DNA of 32,545 bases from Acidimicrobiales bacterium (GCA_020628065.1 JAHDFR010000044.1:1-32545), one strand, 5' to 3'. Shown: positions 5,980 to 14,521, counted from the stretch's first letter. The notes: generated by a model from the sequence alone, not told the origin. Numbers and translations: made by a program.

Positions 5980-7317
5980 ATGCGTCCGGAGACGATTGTC
6001 TTTCCGCTCATCCGCCAGGTTCTGGCCAGACCACGCTTGGCCAGCGCGCTGTTCAAATGGGATCGGTGGGGCAACCAGCTCGGCCCTGACCGGTACTCGT
6101 GGCCCTACCCGGGATACGAGAAAATTCGGGCCGACGGACCTGTCGCCTGGCACCGGCTCTACAACTCGTGGTTCGTCACCGGCTACGACGAGGCAAAGAC
6201 GATACTGTCGTCACCCGACGCCCGTGTTTCAGCTCAACTCGATCTTCAGTTATCGATATCGCCCTACAACCGGTTGAGCGGCCGCTCCAAAGAAATCCTT
6301 CGTCTCTTCCTGCTCTTCGTTGACCCACCTGCGCACACCCGACTTCGGGGTTTGGTTGGCCGAGCGTTCACGCCCCGACAGGTGGCTCGCATGGAGCCGG
6401 CAGTGACCGCTCTGGTGTCCGAGCTGCTGGATCGAGTCGAGGGTGAATCGGAGCCGGACTTGTGTACCGCCCTGGCCCGACCACTTCCGGTCCAGGTGAT
6501 CTCCGAGCTCATCGGCGTTCCGCGGGAGCGTTGGCCGTGGATGCAGCAGATGTCGGACGAGGTCGTCAAGTTGCTCAACCCCTTTGTGGCCTTCGACCCC
6601 GCCGACGTGGACGCTGCTATAGCCGAATTCGAGAGCTACTTCATTCAGTTGGCCAACGAGAGGCGGGTCAATCCCACCGAGGATCTGATCACAGCGCTGG
6701 CCCAGGTTGAGGACGAGGGTGACCGCCTTACCGAAACCGAACTGGTGTCAATGGTGGCCTGCATCCTCTTCGCCGGCCACGAAACCACCACCGGGCTGAT
6801 CGGCAACGCAGTAGTAGCCCTGGCCCGCTTCCCCGACGAGCGTCGCCGGTTGATGACCGAGCCCTCCCTTTGGGACACGGCGGTGGAAGAGCTGATTCGA
6901 TGGGACACGGCGGTCCACACCGACCCAAGATGCATGATGGTTGACACCCAAATTGGTGGTGTCACCATCAAGGCCGGAGACAGCGTCAACGTCTTCCTCG
7001 GTGCAGCCAACCGGGATCCAAGGGTGTTCGCCGATCCCAACAGCCTGCGGCTCGACCGTGACGAGGGGCCACCAGTGTCGTTCGGTCACGGAATCCACTA
7101 CTGCATCGGCGCGGCGCTGGCCCGGATGGAGTTGCGGGCCGCGGTCCGGGCTGTCTTGAACCGGTTTGGCGAGTACACGATCGATGAGGATGCCATTGAG
7201 TGGAAGCAATCACTTGTGACCAGGGGCCCCACCACGCTGCCGGTACAACGGCCAGCGAGCGCCACTGACCCCACCGGAGTGGGTGGGGCTGCCAGGCGTA
7301 ATCAGGCGGTTGGCTAA
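5980..7317 (+). CDS. Cytochrome P450
   Basis: A 445-residue soluble bacterial class I P450. The I-helix oxygen-activation motif AGHETT is at 265-270, the K-helix ExxR is E304-R307 (EELIR), and the heme loop FGHGIHYCIG has axial Cys375. The family catalyses mono-oxygenation using electrons from a ferredoxin and reductase, and no redox partner gene is next to it. The closest clan by eye is the CYP107-like actinobacterial group, but the substrate is unknown. The ATG at 5980 follows GAGGAGGG and is preferred over the upstream GTG at 5866, which lies inside the dyad. The stop overlaps the convergent cupin gene by 4 bp. Confidence 0.95.
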   Translation: MRPETIVFPLIRQVLARPRLASALFKWDRWGNQLGPDRYSWPYPGYEKIRADGPVAWHRLYNSWFVTGYDEAKTILSSPDARVSAQLDLQLSISPYNRLSGRSKEILRLFLLFVDPPAHTRLRGLVGRAFTPRQVARMEPAVTALVSELLDRVEGESEPDLCTALARPLPVQVISELIGVPRERWPWMQQMSDEVVKLLNPFVAFDPADVDAAIAEFESYFIQLANERRVNPTEDLITALAQVEDEGDRLTETELVSMVACILFAGHETTTGLIGNAVVALARFPDERRRLMTEPSLWDTAVEELIRWDTAVHTDPRCMMVDTQIGGVTIKAGDSVNVFLGAANRDPRVFADPNSLRLDRDEGPPVSFGHGIHYCIGAALARMELRAAVRAVLNRFGEYTIDEDAIEWKQSLVTRGPTTLPVQRPASATDPTGVGGAARRNQAVG

Positions 7318-7637
7318 GAGGGCGACTTGAACACGGAGACTAAGGTGCAGCCTTCGTCGGTACGGAACTCGTCGTGGGTTGTTCCGGCCACTGCGGCATA
7401 GGCGTGACCGGCTTGCATGGTGACCCCGTTTGACACGATGGAACCTTCGAGTACGTAGGAGAACTCCGGCTCCTCATGTTGATGGCTTTGACCGGAGAAG
7501 CCGGCATCGAACTTGAACATGGCGATGAGCTTGCCGTCGGCACTTCCGAGCACTTTCATGGCGATCTTGTCGCCCATGGGCTGCCACTCCATTGCCTCGG
7601 AGTCGGTGAAGGTCCATCCATCGGGGATCGTGGTCAT
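7314..7637 (-). CDS. Cupin-domain protein
   Basis: A 107-residue single cupin barrel. The metal-binding motif HQHEEPEFSYVLEG (about 53-66) and a later His (TTHDEF) are the usual ligand positions. It resembles ChrR/anti-sigma-type or small dioxygenase-like cupins, which bind a metal and sense or convert small molecules. No specific function can be assigned. The start is ATG 7637, with a GATACT box 6 nt upstream suggesting a leaderless mRNA. It is convergent with the P450 and divergent from the selenoprotein gene at 7712. Confidence 0.8.
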   Translation of the reverse strand: MTTIPDGWTFTDSEAMEWQPMGDKIAMKVLGSADGKLIAMFKFDAGFSGQSHQHEEPEFSYVLEGSIVSNGVTMQAGHAYAAVAGTTHDEFRTDEGCTLVSVFKSPS

Positions 7638-7643
7638 GATCTG

Positions 7644-7649
7644 AGTATC
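7644..7649 (-). promoter_or_regulatory. -10 box (GATACT) for the cupin gene
   Basis: On the minus strand GATACT lies 6 nt before ATG 7637. It differs by one base from TATACT, and the spacing fits the leaderless pattern seen elsewhere in the window. Confidence 0.4.
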
Positions 7650-7699
7650 GCAGACGTTCCGCAGCTCTGCCGTCTCGACCCGGGTGGTGCTGAAGTGAC

Positions 7700-7705
7700 T
7701 AGGGT
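7700..7705 (+). promoter_or_regulatory. -10 box (TAGGGT) for the selenoprotein nitroreductase gene
   Basis: TAGGGT lies 6 nt before ATG 7712 with no ribosome binding site between, again a leaderless arrangement. It supports a start upstream of the in-frame TGA at 7742. Confidence 0.5.
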
Positions 7706-7711
7706 GGGGTT

Positions 7712-8326
7712 ATGGATATCGAATTCTGGGTTGACCCTATTTGACCGTGGTGTTGGGTGACAGCCCGTTGGGTTGTCGACGAAATCAAACCGGCCCGTGA
7801 CCTGAACATCACCTGGCAGCCGATTTCTCTGCTCAAAAAGAACAATCCGGAACCGGACAGCGAGTACTACGAGCCGGTGCTTAAAACCCATCGTTTGCTC
7901 CGGGTGATGGAAGCGGTTCGAGCGGCCGAGGGTAACGATCGCGTCTTCGACCTGTACTGGGAGTACGGACGACGGATCCATCACGATCAGGACCGAGACT
8001 TCGATGTTGTCGACGCGTTAGCCGCTGTCTGGCTGGACGTCGGCTACGCCTCGGCGTTCGATGACGAGTCCTGGGATGCCGAGATCGACAAACGGATGAA
8101 GGTCGGGCTTGATCTGGCCGGTGACGACATCGGCACACCAATCATCGCCATGGACAACGCCGACGGTGACCGAGTGGCCCTGTTCGGTCCTGTCATCACC
8201 CGCGTACCTCCCACAGATTTGTCTCTGCAGCTGTGGGACGGATTCGTTGCCTGCGTGACCGTTCCCGGTTTCTGGGAACTCAAGCGCACCCGGACCGAGC
8301 GGCCCGAGTTCGGCGAGCGGCCATAG
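7712..8326 (+). CDS. Mycothiol-dependent nitroreductase (Rv2466c-like), putative selenoprotein
   Basis: A 204-residue DsbA-fold oxidoreductase if the TGA at 7742-7744 is read through. The N-terminus reads MDIEFWVDPI-U-PWCWVTARW, matching the FDPLCPWCWITSRW active site of mycobacterial Rv2466c, with TGA exactly at the first catalytic Cys (codon 11). Homology continues to the C-terminus (VGTP-like DIGTPII, FGPVI, ELKRTRTE). Family members use mycothiol to reduce nitro compounds and protect against oxidants. Without read-through, only a 63-codon-shifted GTG at 7757 would start translation, and the product would lack the active site. A SECIS-like hairpin lies at 7759-7777. The MFS gene follows 50 bp downstream. 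A sequencing error (TGC to TGA) is the main alternative. Confidence 0.85.
7759..7777 (+). promoter_or_regulatory. SECIS-like hairpin after TGA 7742
   Basis: GACAGCCC (7759-7766) pairs with GGGTTGTC (7770-7777) through 8 base pairs, including one G-U. The apical loop is GTT. The loop begins 22 nt after the TGA, and its first base is G. Both features fit the published bacterial SECIS model (apical loop about 16-37 nt downstream, G among the first two loop bases). Confidence 0.6.
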
Positions 8327-8375
8327 CGAAATTTCCGTCCGGGACCGATCAAGTAAGAACGGGATCAAGTAAGGC

Positions 8376-9518
8376 ATGTCGGGGGAGGGCAGGCGCACGC
8401 TCGTCGCCTGTTGCCTGCTGAGCTCGGTCCTAGGGAGCATCCACTCCTACAGTCTGTTTCTCGATCCCTTGGAGGAGCAGCTTGGTGTTGGTCGGGCTGC
8501 GGTGAGTTCGGTGTATTCCGTGGCGCTGTTGGCGCTTACTGGCGCAGTGTTGGTCGGCCACGGCATGTTTGTGAGACTCCGCCCGTCGACGCTAGTGGCC
8601 GTCGTCTCGGCCGGCGCCGCGGTCGGATTGTTGATCGCCGCTGGGTTGTGGTCCCTACCACTGGTGCTCGTCGGCTACGGCCTGCTGTTTGGTGGATGCA
8701 ATGGGCTCGGCTACGCCTTTGCGTTGCAGACGGCCGGGGAAGCGAATCCGGACCGCCGGGGCCTAGCTATGGGAGCGGTGACGAGTGTGTACGCTCTGGG
8801 AGCGGCTTTGACCGGGCTTCTTCTCAACCCGCTGATCGGACGGTGGGGTGCGGCCGTGGCCTTCGTGAGCCTGGCCGCGATCGTGTTGATGGTGGGACTA
8901 ACGGCATCGATTCTCATCGGAGAGGGCTCGATAGGTCGCTCCGCTGAGGGCGGCGAAGCCGCACCACCAAGTGTTGGCGGATCGGTGAGCTGGTTCTGGC
9001 TTGGATACGGACTGGCCGTGTTGGCCGGGCTGATGGCGTTGGGACACGCCGCTGCCCTTGTGGACCGGGGCGATGATGGCTCAACGCTGTCCGGCCTTGC
9101 AGTGGTGATTGCCGGACTGGCCAACGCACTCGGCGGTGTTGTTGTGGCGCTGGGAGTGGACCGTACCGGCCATCGAGCTTGGCTGGTCGGGTTGCCTATC
9201 GTGTCGGTGGTGGGATTGTTGACGTTGCTCGCTTCGACCTCGGCGGCGACATCGGTCATCGCCGTTGGTCTGGTGGCTCTGGCCTACGGCGCCGTCATTG
9301 CCGTTTACCCGGTGGCCGTCGTGTCGGTTTTCGGTGAGGCTCTGTATCCGGTGGCCTATGGGCGTATCTTCACGGCGTGGGGTGCGGCGGGCCTGATCGG
9401 TCCAACCGGGGCCGGGGCCATATTCGATCGGTGGGCCAGTTACTCGCCCGGTCTGGCCGTCGCCATCGGTGCCGGGTTGATGTCGGCGCTGGTGGCCGAC
9501 CGGCTACTGGAGGCTTGA
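8376..9518 (+). CDS. MFS transporter
   Basis: A 380-residue integral membrane protein with about twelve hydrophobic segments in two halves, split by a hydrophilic loop around residues 188-205 (rich in Gly, Ala, Glu and Pro). The layout and the segments GGCNGLGYAFAL (half 1) and YGRIFTAWGAAGLIGP (half 2) fit the major facilitator superfamily, near the oxalate/formate antiporter-like group. The substrate cannot be deduced. The start ATG 8376 follows TAAGG closely. It may be co-transcribed with the nitroreductase 50 bp upstream, which could hint at export of a toxic or redox-active compound, but that is only inferred. Confidence 0.85.
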   Translation: MSGEGRRTLVACCLLSSVLGSIHSYSLFLDPLEEQLGVGRAAVSSVYSVALLALTGAVLVGHGMFVRLRPSTLVAVVSAGAAVGLLIAAGLWSLPLVLVGYGLLFGGCNGLGYAFALQTAGEANPDRRGLAMGAVTSVYALGAALTGLLLNPLIGRWGAAVAFVSLAAIVLMVGLTASILIGEGSIGRSAEGGEAAPPSVGGSVSWFWLGYGLAVLAGLMALGHAAALVDRGDDGSTLSGLAVVIAGLANALGGVVVALGVDRTGHRAWLVGLPIVSVVGLLTLLASTSAATSVIAVGLVALAYGAVIAVYPVAVVSVFGEALYPVAYGRIFTAWGAAGLIGPTGAGAIFDRWASYSPGLAVAIGAGLMSALVADRLLEA

Positions 9519-9678
9519 CATCAGCGGCGCCAAGAGATCATCGGCCGGGCCGGATCGTCTACGTGTCACCCAACTGCGTGGTGCTAAGCGCTGATGTCGA
9601 GAGCTTTGCCGGCCACCGGGTCGGTGTCGCCGTAGTTCAATCCGGTCGCCATCTCGATCTGCTGATCTTCATTGCTGG

Positions 9679-10566
9679 TTATGCGGCAGGCGCCGAGCCG
9701 AGAAGCCGAAGGTAGTGATCGGCATCGGCCTGGCTGAAACAGTTGATGACCACTACGTCCAGTTCGCCGGGATGGTTGGACAGCCAGTCCACGATGGTGG
9801 TCAGAGCAACCGAGGCTGCCGCCGGTTTGGGAAAAGCAAATACGCCCGTCGAGATTCCACACATCGCTATGGACCGAATCGAGTCGACGGCACCGGCGAC
9901 ATCCAGGCAGGACCGGTAGCAGGCGGCGAGAGCCCGACTTTCCTGCTGCGTGGGTTCCGAGCCGGGGACAAGTTGCGGGCCGACAGTGTGAATGACAAAC
10001 CTGCTTGGGAGGGCGTAGCCGCGGGTTACCTTGGCCACACCGATCGGCTCCAACTGCCCCTGGGCTTCCATGATGGTTGCACAGTCATCACGGAGACGAG
10101 GGCCGGCTGAGCTGTGAATGGCGTTGTCGATACACCGGTGGTTGGGGATGCGACACCCGAGCATCTGCTGGTTGGCGGCGTTGACAATTGCGTCGACTCG
10201 CAACAGCGTGATGTCGGCGACAACAAGCTTGAGCTTGGCTCCGATTTCGGGTTGGGAGGCAAGGAGTGGCGATCCTGCCATGTTTGCGATGTCGGCTATG
10301 TCGACTGTTCCCGACTCGGCCGTAACGGCGGCATTGATCCTCTCAATCCGATCCATTGCCGGTGCGGGCAAGACGTACGGATCTATCTCAGCCAGGCGAC
10401 CTCTCAGGAGATGAAGGCCGGCATCGGCGTTGATACCCGCCGGCGCGACTTCTCCAACGGCGCCAAGTGCCGGTTCGACAGAGCTCCTCCAGTCGGGTTC
10501 ACGGTTCACCGGCCAGGGCTGATCCAGGTCGATAGCTGCCCGGTAACGACTCAAGTCGATGGACAT
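9679..10566 (-). CDS. Zinc-type macrodomain ADP-ribosyl hydrolase
   Basis: A 295-residue protein with a roughly 100-residue helical N-terminal extension and a C-terminal macrodomain (about 105-290). DITLLRVDAIVNAANQQMLG (118-137) is the ADP-ribose-binding core. GCRIPNHRCIDNAIH gives C138, H143 and C145, the Cys-His-Cys zinc site of the Zn-macrodomain subgroup that removes ADP-ribose from proteins. GISTGVFAFP (237-246) is the distal loop. The start is ATG 10566, with GGAGAG upstream, 16 bp after the aldo/keto reductase stop, so the two form an operon. Usual Zn-macro partners (lipoate ligase, GcvH-L, SirTM) are not nearby. Confidence 0.9.
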   Translation of the reverse strand: MSIDLSRYRAAIDLDQPWPVNREPDWRSSVEPALGAVGEVAPAGINADAGLHLLRGRLAEIDPYVLPAPAMDRIERINAAVTAESGTVDIADIANMAGSPLLASQPEIGAKLKLVVADITLLRVDAIVNAANQQMLGCRIPNHRCIDNAIHSSAGPRLRDDCATIMEAQGQLEPIGVAKVTRGYALPSRFVIHTVGPQLVPGSEPTQQESRALAACYRSCLDVAGAVDSIRSIAMCGISTGVFAFPKPAAASVALTTIVDWLSNHPGELDVVVINCFSQADADHYLRLLGSAPAA

Positions 10567-10582
10567 CAAAGTTGCTCTCCGA

Positions 10583-11527
10583 TCAGATGCGCTCCAGCTC
10601 GGCACCGTCGAACAGGGGAGTAACATCGAAGCGATCTTGGTCTGCGGACATGGTTTCGTGAGAAGGAGTGGACTTAGCCAACTTGGCCGCCTCGAGCATA
10701 AGCGGGAGCAGCCTGGCGTCGGATGAGCTGTTCACGAAGAGCTTCTGCTCGCCACCGGTGTCATGCCCCAACACGTAGCGGACTGCATTGGCAATGGCGT
10801 CCCGCTCGGTCAGCGGCTCGTACCAGGAGAATTTCGGTTCATCGTCGTGCTGCCAGCGTCGGCGGGCGATCGACTTGATGGTTTGCATCGCGACCCCTCT
10901 GTCCTGGCAGAGGGCGATGAGCGCCTCGACGTCAGCCCGATATGTCGGCGACGACATCATCGAGAAGTTGAACGGGAACAAGACCGAGTCGAACTCGAAC
11001 TCGGCCAGGCTTCGCAAATGCATTCCGGGAATCCGGACACCGTGACCGGTCACACCAATGAATCGGCACAGCCCCTCGCTTCTGGCCTGATCGAGAGCCT
11101 CCACCGCACCACCGGGTCGAAAGGCCTCAGCCCATTCATCGTCCTCCACCAGATTGTGGAGCTGAATGAGGTCGACCGACTCGACGTCCATGCGTTCAAG
11201 GCTTCGCTCCAAGCTTGCCCGGGCGGCATCGCCTGACCGGTCACCAGTCTTGGTGGCCAGAAAGAAGTCACCTCGGTGCTCGGCCAGGAACGGCTTGAGC
11301 CTGTCCTCACTGTCACCGTACGAAGCAGCGGTATCAATGTGGTTGACACCGGCCGGTTGCAGCTGAGCCAGGGTGACCTCGGCCCGCTCCGCTGACATCG
11401 AACCGAGAGCAGCAGCACCAAACAGCACACGACTGCTGACATGACCGGTCGATCCGAACTCGCTGGTCGGCATCAAGCCACCGGTTTGCCCAACACCTGG
11501 ATCGCCCACTGGTTCGTTGTTGATCAT
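10583..11527 (-). CDS. Aldo/keto reductase
   Basis: A 314-residue NAD(P)H-dependent oxidoreductase of the AKR superfamily (TIM barrel). The catalytic tetrad is visible: Asp and Tyr in HIDTAASYGDSE, Lys in FLATKTGDR, and His in LIQLHNLV. The C-terminal region is shorter and more divergent than in classic AKRs, and the barrel carries the MSSPTYRADVEALI segment found in radical-neighbouring AKR-like proteins. The substrate is unknown. The start ATG 11527 has AGGAG 7 nt upstream; a second Met at 11473 begins the conserved part. It is the first gene of a two-gene operon with the macrodomain protein. Confidence 0.9.
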   Translation of the reverse strand: MINNEPVGDPGVGQTGGLMPTSEFGSTGHVSSRVLFGAAALGSMSAERAEVTLAQLQPAGVNHIDTAASYGDSEDRLKPFLAEHRGDFFLATKTGDRSGDAARASLERSLERMDVESVDLIQLHNLVEDDEWAEAFRPGGAVEALDQARSEGLCRFIGVTGHGVRIPGMHLRSLAEFEFDSVLFPFNFSMMSSPTYRADVEALIALCQDRGVAMQTIKSIARRRWQHDDEPKFSWYEPLTERDAIANAVRYVLGHDTGGEQKLFVNSSSDARLLPLMLEAAKLAKSTPSHETMSADQDRFDVTPLFDGAELERI

Positions 11528-11626
11528 GATGCAGCTCCTGTTGCTTGTCGACGCCGTGCCCCAACAGTAGTCGGGCCACGTCTCGTCTTCTGGTTCGCGG
11601 CCGAGCGGAATGAACCGGCTGGGGTG

Positions 11627-11632
11627 TAGGTT
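11627..11632 (+). promoter_or_regulatory. -10 box (TAGGTT) for the gene at 11641
   Basis: TAGGTT lies 8 nt before ATG 11641 and no ribosome binding site intervenes, consistent with a leaderless mRNA. Confidence 0.45.
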
Positions 11633-11640
11633 CTGTCGGT

Positions 11641-12402
11641 ATGGCAGAACCCACCCAAACCTCGTCCACTCCGCAGCTCGGGGACCTTCCCGAAGGGCTG
11701 GTCGCGCAGCGAGACGCTCTGCATCGTCTGGCCACCTACGTCATCGGACCGGCCCGCTACCAACAGACCGAACGCTTCGGTCTTCGGGCCACCGAAGGTG
11801 GATTCGGCACTCCGGAATTCGGCGAACCCCCGATGCGGGTGCGGGTGACCAAGAACGAGCTGGTGGTTGAGCAGGACGGTAACGTCCGGACGGCCCCAAT
11901 CACGTCCCTGCAGGCTGCGGCGGAGTTCATTGGCTCAACCGTAGATCTGGAAACGGCGGCTGAGCACGACTCGCCGCCACCTGGTGATCTGGGAACCGAT
12001 CTGGGTGTAACCGAGGCGGTAGTCGACACTCTCGCCGCGTGGTGGGCGCTCGGCACCGACGCTCTAGAGCAGGTGCGGGCCGACGACGCATCGGTTGATG
12101 CCAGCATTGTTCAGCTCTGGCCCGGCCACTTCGACACCGCTATTGAGGTGGGTGACGAGAATCGGCGAGCATCGTATGGTGCCTCTCCCGGCGACGGAAC
12201 ATCGGATGAGCCTTACCTCTACGTCAGCGTGTGGTGGCCTGACCGTCTCGCCATGGATGAGAATTCCTACTGGAATGCCGACGGGTTCGTAGGATCCCGA
12301 CTGACATACAGCCAGCTGAGTCAGACAGACGACCCTCGGCAGGCGGCAGCCGACTTCTTCCGACAGGGCCGTGATCTGCTGGCCGCTTCGCCTGACGCTT
12401 GA
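11641..12402 (+). CDS. Conserved hypothetical protein
   Basis: A 253-residue soluble protein with no signal peptide or membrane segment. I do not recognise a named domain. The C-terminal half contains VQLWPGHFDTAIEVG and YLYVSVWWPD, followed by acidic and aromatic residues. From memory this pattern recurs in uncharacterised actinobacterial proteins of similar length. The N-terminal part has LRATEGGFGTPEFGEP, which suggests a beta-rich fold. It stands alone between divergent and co-directional neighbours, 55 bp before the Rieske-ThDP gene. Coding is well supported by composition and by the promoter. Confidence 0.75.
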   Translation: MAEPTQTSSTPQLGDLPEGLVAQRDALHRLATYVIGPARYQQTERFGLRATEGGFGTPEFGEPPMRVRVTKNELVVEQDGNVRTAPITSLQAAAEFIGSTVDLETAAEHDSPPPGDLGTDLGVTEAVVDTLAAWWALGTDALEQVRADDASVDASIVQLWPGHFDTAIEVGDENRRASYGASPGDGTSDEPYLYVSVWWPDRLAMDENSYWNADGFVGSRLTYSQLSQTDDPRQAAADFFRQGRDLLAASPDA

Positions 12403-12445
12403 CCGGCCGTCTCAACCGCAGCGTGACGACGCGCTGATCACAACC

Positions 12446-12451
12446 TAGGAT
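12446..12451 (+). promoter_or_regulatory. -10 box (TAGGAT) for the Rieske-ThDP gene
   Basis: TAGGAT is 6 nt upstream of ATG 12458 with no ribosome binding site, another leaderless arrangement. Confidence 0.5.
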
Positions 12452-12457
12452 CGCCCA

Positions 12458-14434
12458 ATGAGTGAATCGCCCACACCCCCGGCAACTGCTGCCGACCCGG
12501 GTCCAGACCATCAGTGGCACAAAATGCTGGAGCCCGACGAGCTTCCGGACGGTCGGGTAACCACAGTTCACATCGGGCACCGCAGCTATGCGGTCACCAA
12601 CAATGAGGGACGCTTCGGCGTGTTGGATAACCGATGCCCTCATCAGGGTGGACCGCTGGGTGAAGGCTCGATCGAGAACGGACATCTGCGGTGTCCATGG
12701 CACGGATACGACTACGACCCGACAACCGGGCAACCACCCCCACCGTTCGACGATGCGCCGGCATGTTTTGCCACCGAGGTTCGCGACGACGGTGTCTACG
12801 CCGCCCTACCCAACGATCCGGCACGAGTGCGCACCACCAGCGACGTGATGGTCGAGACCATGGTCAACTGGGGTGTCGACACCGTCTTCGGGATGGTTGG
12901 GCACTCCAACCTGGGTGTGGCCGACGCCATGCGGGAAGCAGAAGCTCGGGGTGATCTTCGCTACTTCGGCATCCGCCACGAAGGGGCGGCAGCTTTTGCC
13001 GCCGATGCCTACGGCAAACTCACCGGCAGGCCGGGTGCGTGTTTCGCCATAGCCGGGCCGGGATCAACCAACTTGTTGACCGGCCTGTACGACGCCAAAG
13101 TCGATGGAGCGCCGGTCCTCGCCATCAGCGGTCAGGTGCCGTCAAAGAGCCGGGGTAGGGGAGCGTTCCAGGACCTCGACCTCAGCGCCACCTTTAACGA
13201 CGTGGCCGGATACAGCCAGACCCTCTTCCCCGATTCCGATCACGCCGAGATCACCAGCTTGGCCTGCAAGTCGGCCATTGTCGGTCGCCAGGTCGGTCAC
13301 CTGATCGTGCCAGATGATGTTCAGATCATCGCCTCCGATGCTCCGGCCGGCGGCCCGGACGGCCGGGTAGGTGACAGGCGGATCGCTCCACCCGCTGATG
13401 CCGTCGCCTCGGCGGCCCGGCGATTGTCCGAGGCCGAGCGGCCGACGTTCATCGTCGGGGCGGGAGCGCGAGAAGACATGGCCGAGATCATCGCTCTGGC
13501 CGAACATGTCGGTGCCCCTGTAGCCACCACGTTTAAGGCAAAAGGGCAGATCAGTGACACCCACCCATTGGGTTGCGGTGTTCTGGGGCGAAGCGGAACC
13601 CCTATCGCCAGTTGGTTCATGAACGAAAGCGACCTACTGGTTGTGTTCGGTGCGTCGTTCTCCAACCACACCGGCATCAGTGACTACAAACCGATCATTC
13701 AGGTTGACGACGATCCTATGGCGCTGGGTCGTTTCCACCCGGTCGAGATACCCGTTCAGGGCAACGCCGCCGTGGTCGCCGAGTTGTTACGGGCTGCTGT
13801 GCCAACAGAGTCCTGCGGCGATCGACGTCCGGAAGTGGCCGACCGATGGCGGATCTGGCGGGAAGAGAAGGCCAACCGTCGAACCGACGATCAGAGCGGC
13901 GGGCTGTCGGCCGCCGCCATTTTCGAGGCGTTGGGTGAGGCAGTGGAGCCTGACGCCGTCCTGTGTGTTGACGTCGGCAACAACACCTACAGCTTCGGCC
14001 GCTACTTCGAGGTGGCGAACCAGACAGTTCTCATGTCCGGCTACCTGGGATCCATCGGCTTTGGCTTTCCCGCTTCGATGGGGGCCTGGGCCGCCGTTGG
14101 CGACACACGCCAGGTTGTGTCGGTCTCCGGCGACGGAGGCTTTGGCCAATACGCCATGGAGCTCAGCACTGTCTCCAAATACAACATGAACGTGACCCAC
14201 GTCTTGCTCGACAACCGTGAGCTGGGCAAGATCAGCAAAGAGCAACGTTCCGCCGACGTCGATGTGTGGCAAACAAGCCTTCACAACCCGGACTTCGCTG
14301 CCATGGCGGAGCTGTTCGGGGTCGACGCTCACCGGGTCGACGATTCGCAGGCTCTTGAACCGGCCCTACGCTCGGCCCTGGCCCACGAAGGGCCGTCGTT
14401 GGTCGCCATCCGAAGCGATGTTGGCTTGCTTTAG
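12458..14434 (+). CDS. Rieske domain fused to pyruvate-oxidase-like ThDP enzyme
   Basis: A 658-residue fusion. Residues about 18-118 form a Rieske [2Fe-2S] domain with C60-x-H62 (NRCPHQGG) and C79-PW-H82. Residues about 125-655 form a complete thiamine-diphosphate enzyme. It has the catalytic Glu175 in RHEGAAAFAADAYG, a central FAD/nucleotide-type domain, and the ThDP-Mg motif from GDG (558-560) to LDN (584-586). The sequence order and GMVGHSNLGVADAM resemble PoxB/acetolactate-synthase relatives. ThDP oxidases decarboxylate 2-oxo acids and pass electrons onward, so the Rieske centre could be a built-in electron relay. That, and the substrate, are inferred. A monomeric fusion of this kind is unusual. 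Confidence 0.9.
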   Translation: MSESPTPPATAADPGPDHQWHKMLEPDELPDGRVTTVHIGHRSYAVTNNEGRFGVLDNRCPHQGGPLGEGSIENGHLRCPWHGYDYDPTTGQPPPPFDDAPACFATEVRDDGVYAALPNDPARVRTTSDVMVETMVNWGVDTVFGMVGHSNLGVADAMREAEARGDLRYFGIRHEGAAAFAADAYGKLTGRPGACFAIAGPGSTNLLTGLYDAKVDGAPVLAISGQVPSKSRGRGAFQDLDLSATFNDVAGYSQTLFPDSDHAEITSLACKSAIVGRQVGHLIVPDDVQIIASDAPAGGPDGRVGDRRIAPPADAVASAARRLSEAERPTFIVGAGAREDMAEIIALAEHVGAPVATTFKAKGQISDTHPLGCGVLGRSGTPIASWFMNESDLLVVFGASFSNHTGISDYKPIIQVDDDPMALGRFHPVEIPVQGNAAVVAELLRAAVPTESCGDRRPEVADRWRIWREEKANRRTDDQSGGLSAAAIFEALGEAVEPDAVLCVDVGNNTYSFGRYFEVANQTVLMSGYLGSIGFGFPASMGAWAAVGDTRQVVSVSGDGGFGQYAMELSTVSKYNMNVTHVLLDNRELGKISKEQRSADVDVWQTSLHNPDFAAMAELFGVDAHRVDDSQALEPALRSALAHEGPSLVAIRSDVGLL

Positions 14435-14508
14435 GCCCTCAGCGGTCTGTCAGTATTAACTCCAGCGAAACTCGGCGTATTCGCGCCTGCCCGTCCGCTC
14501 GGGGTTTC

Positions 14509-14514
14509 TATACT
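14509..14514 (+). promoter_or_regulatory. -10 box (TATACT) for the thioredoxin lipoprotein gene
   Basis: TATACT, close to the consensus TATAAT, is 7 nt before ATG 14522, giving a leaderless or nearly leaderless mRNA. Confidence 0.5.
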
Positions 14515-14521
14515 TCGAGTC

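Noticed and set aside
9584-9862. Minus-strand ORF in the gap after the macrodomain gene, with a plausible-looking C-terminus
   Set aside because: Most of it overlaps the macrodomain gene in another frame. There is no good start or ribosome binding site for the part in the gap (9519-9678) and no family resemblance.
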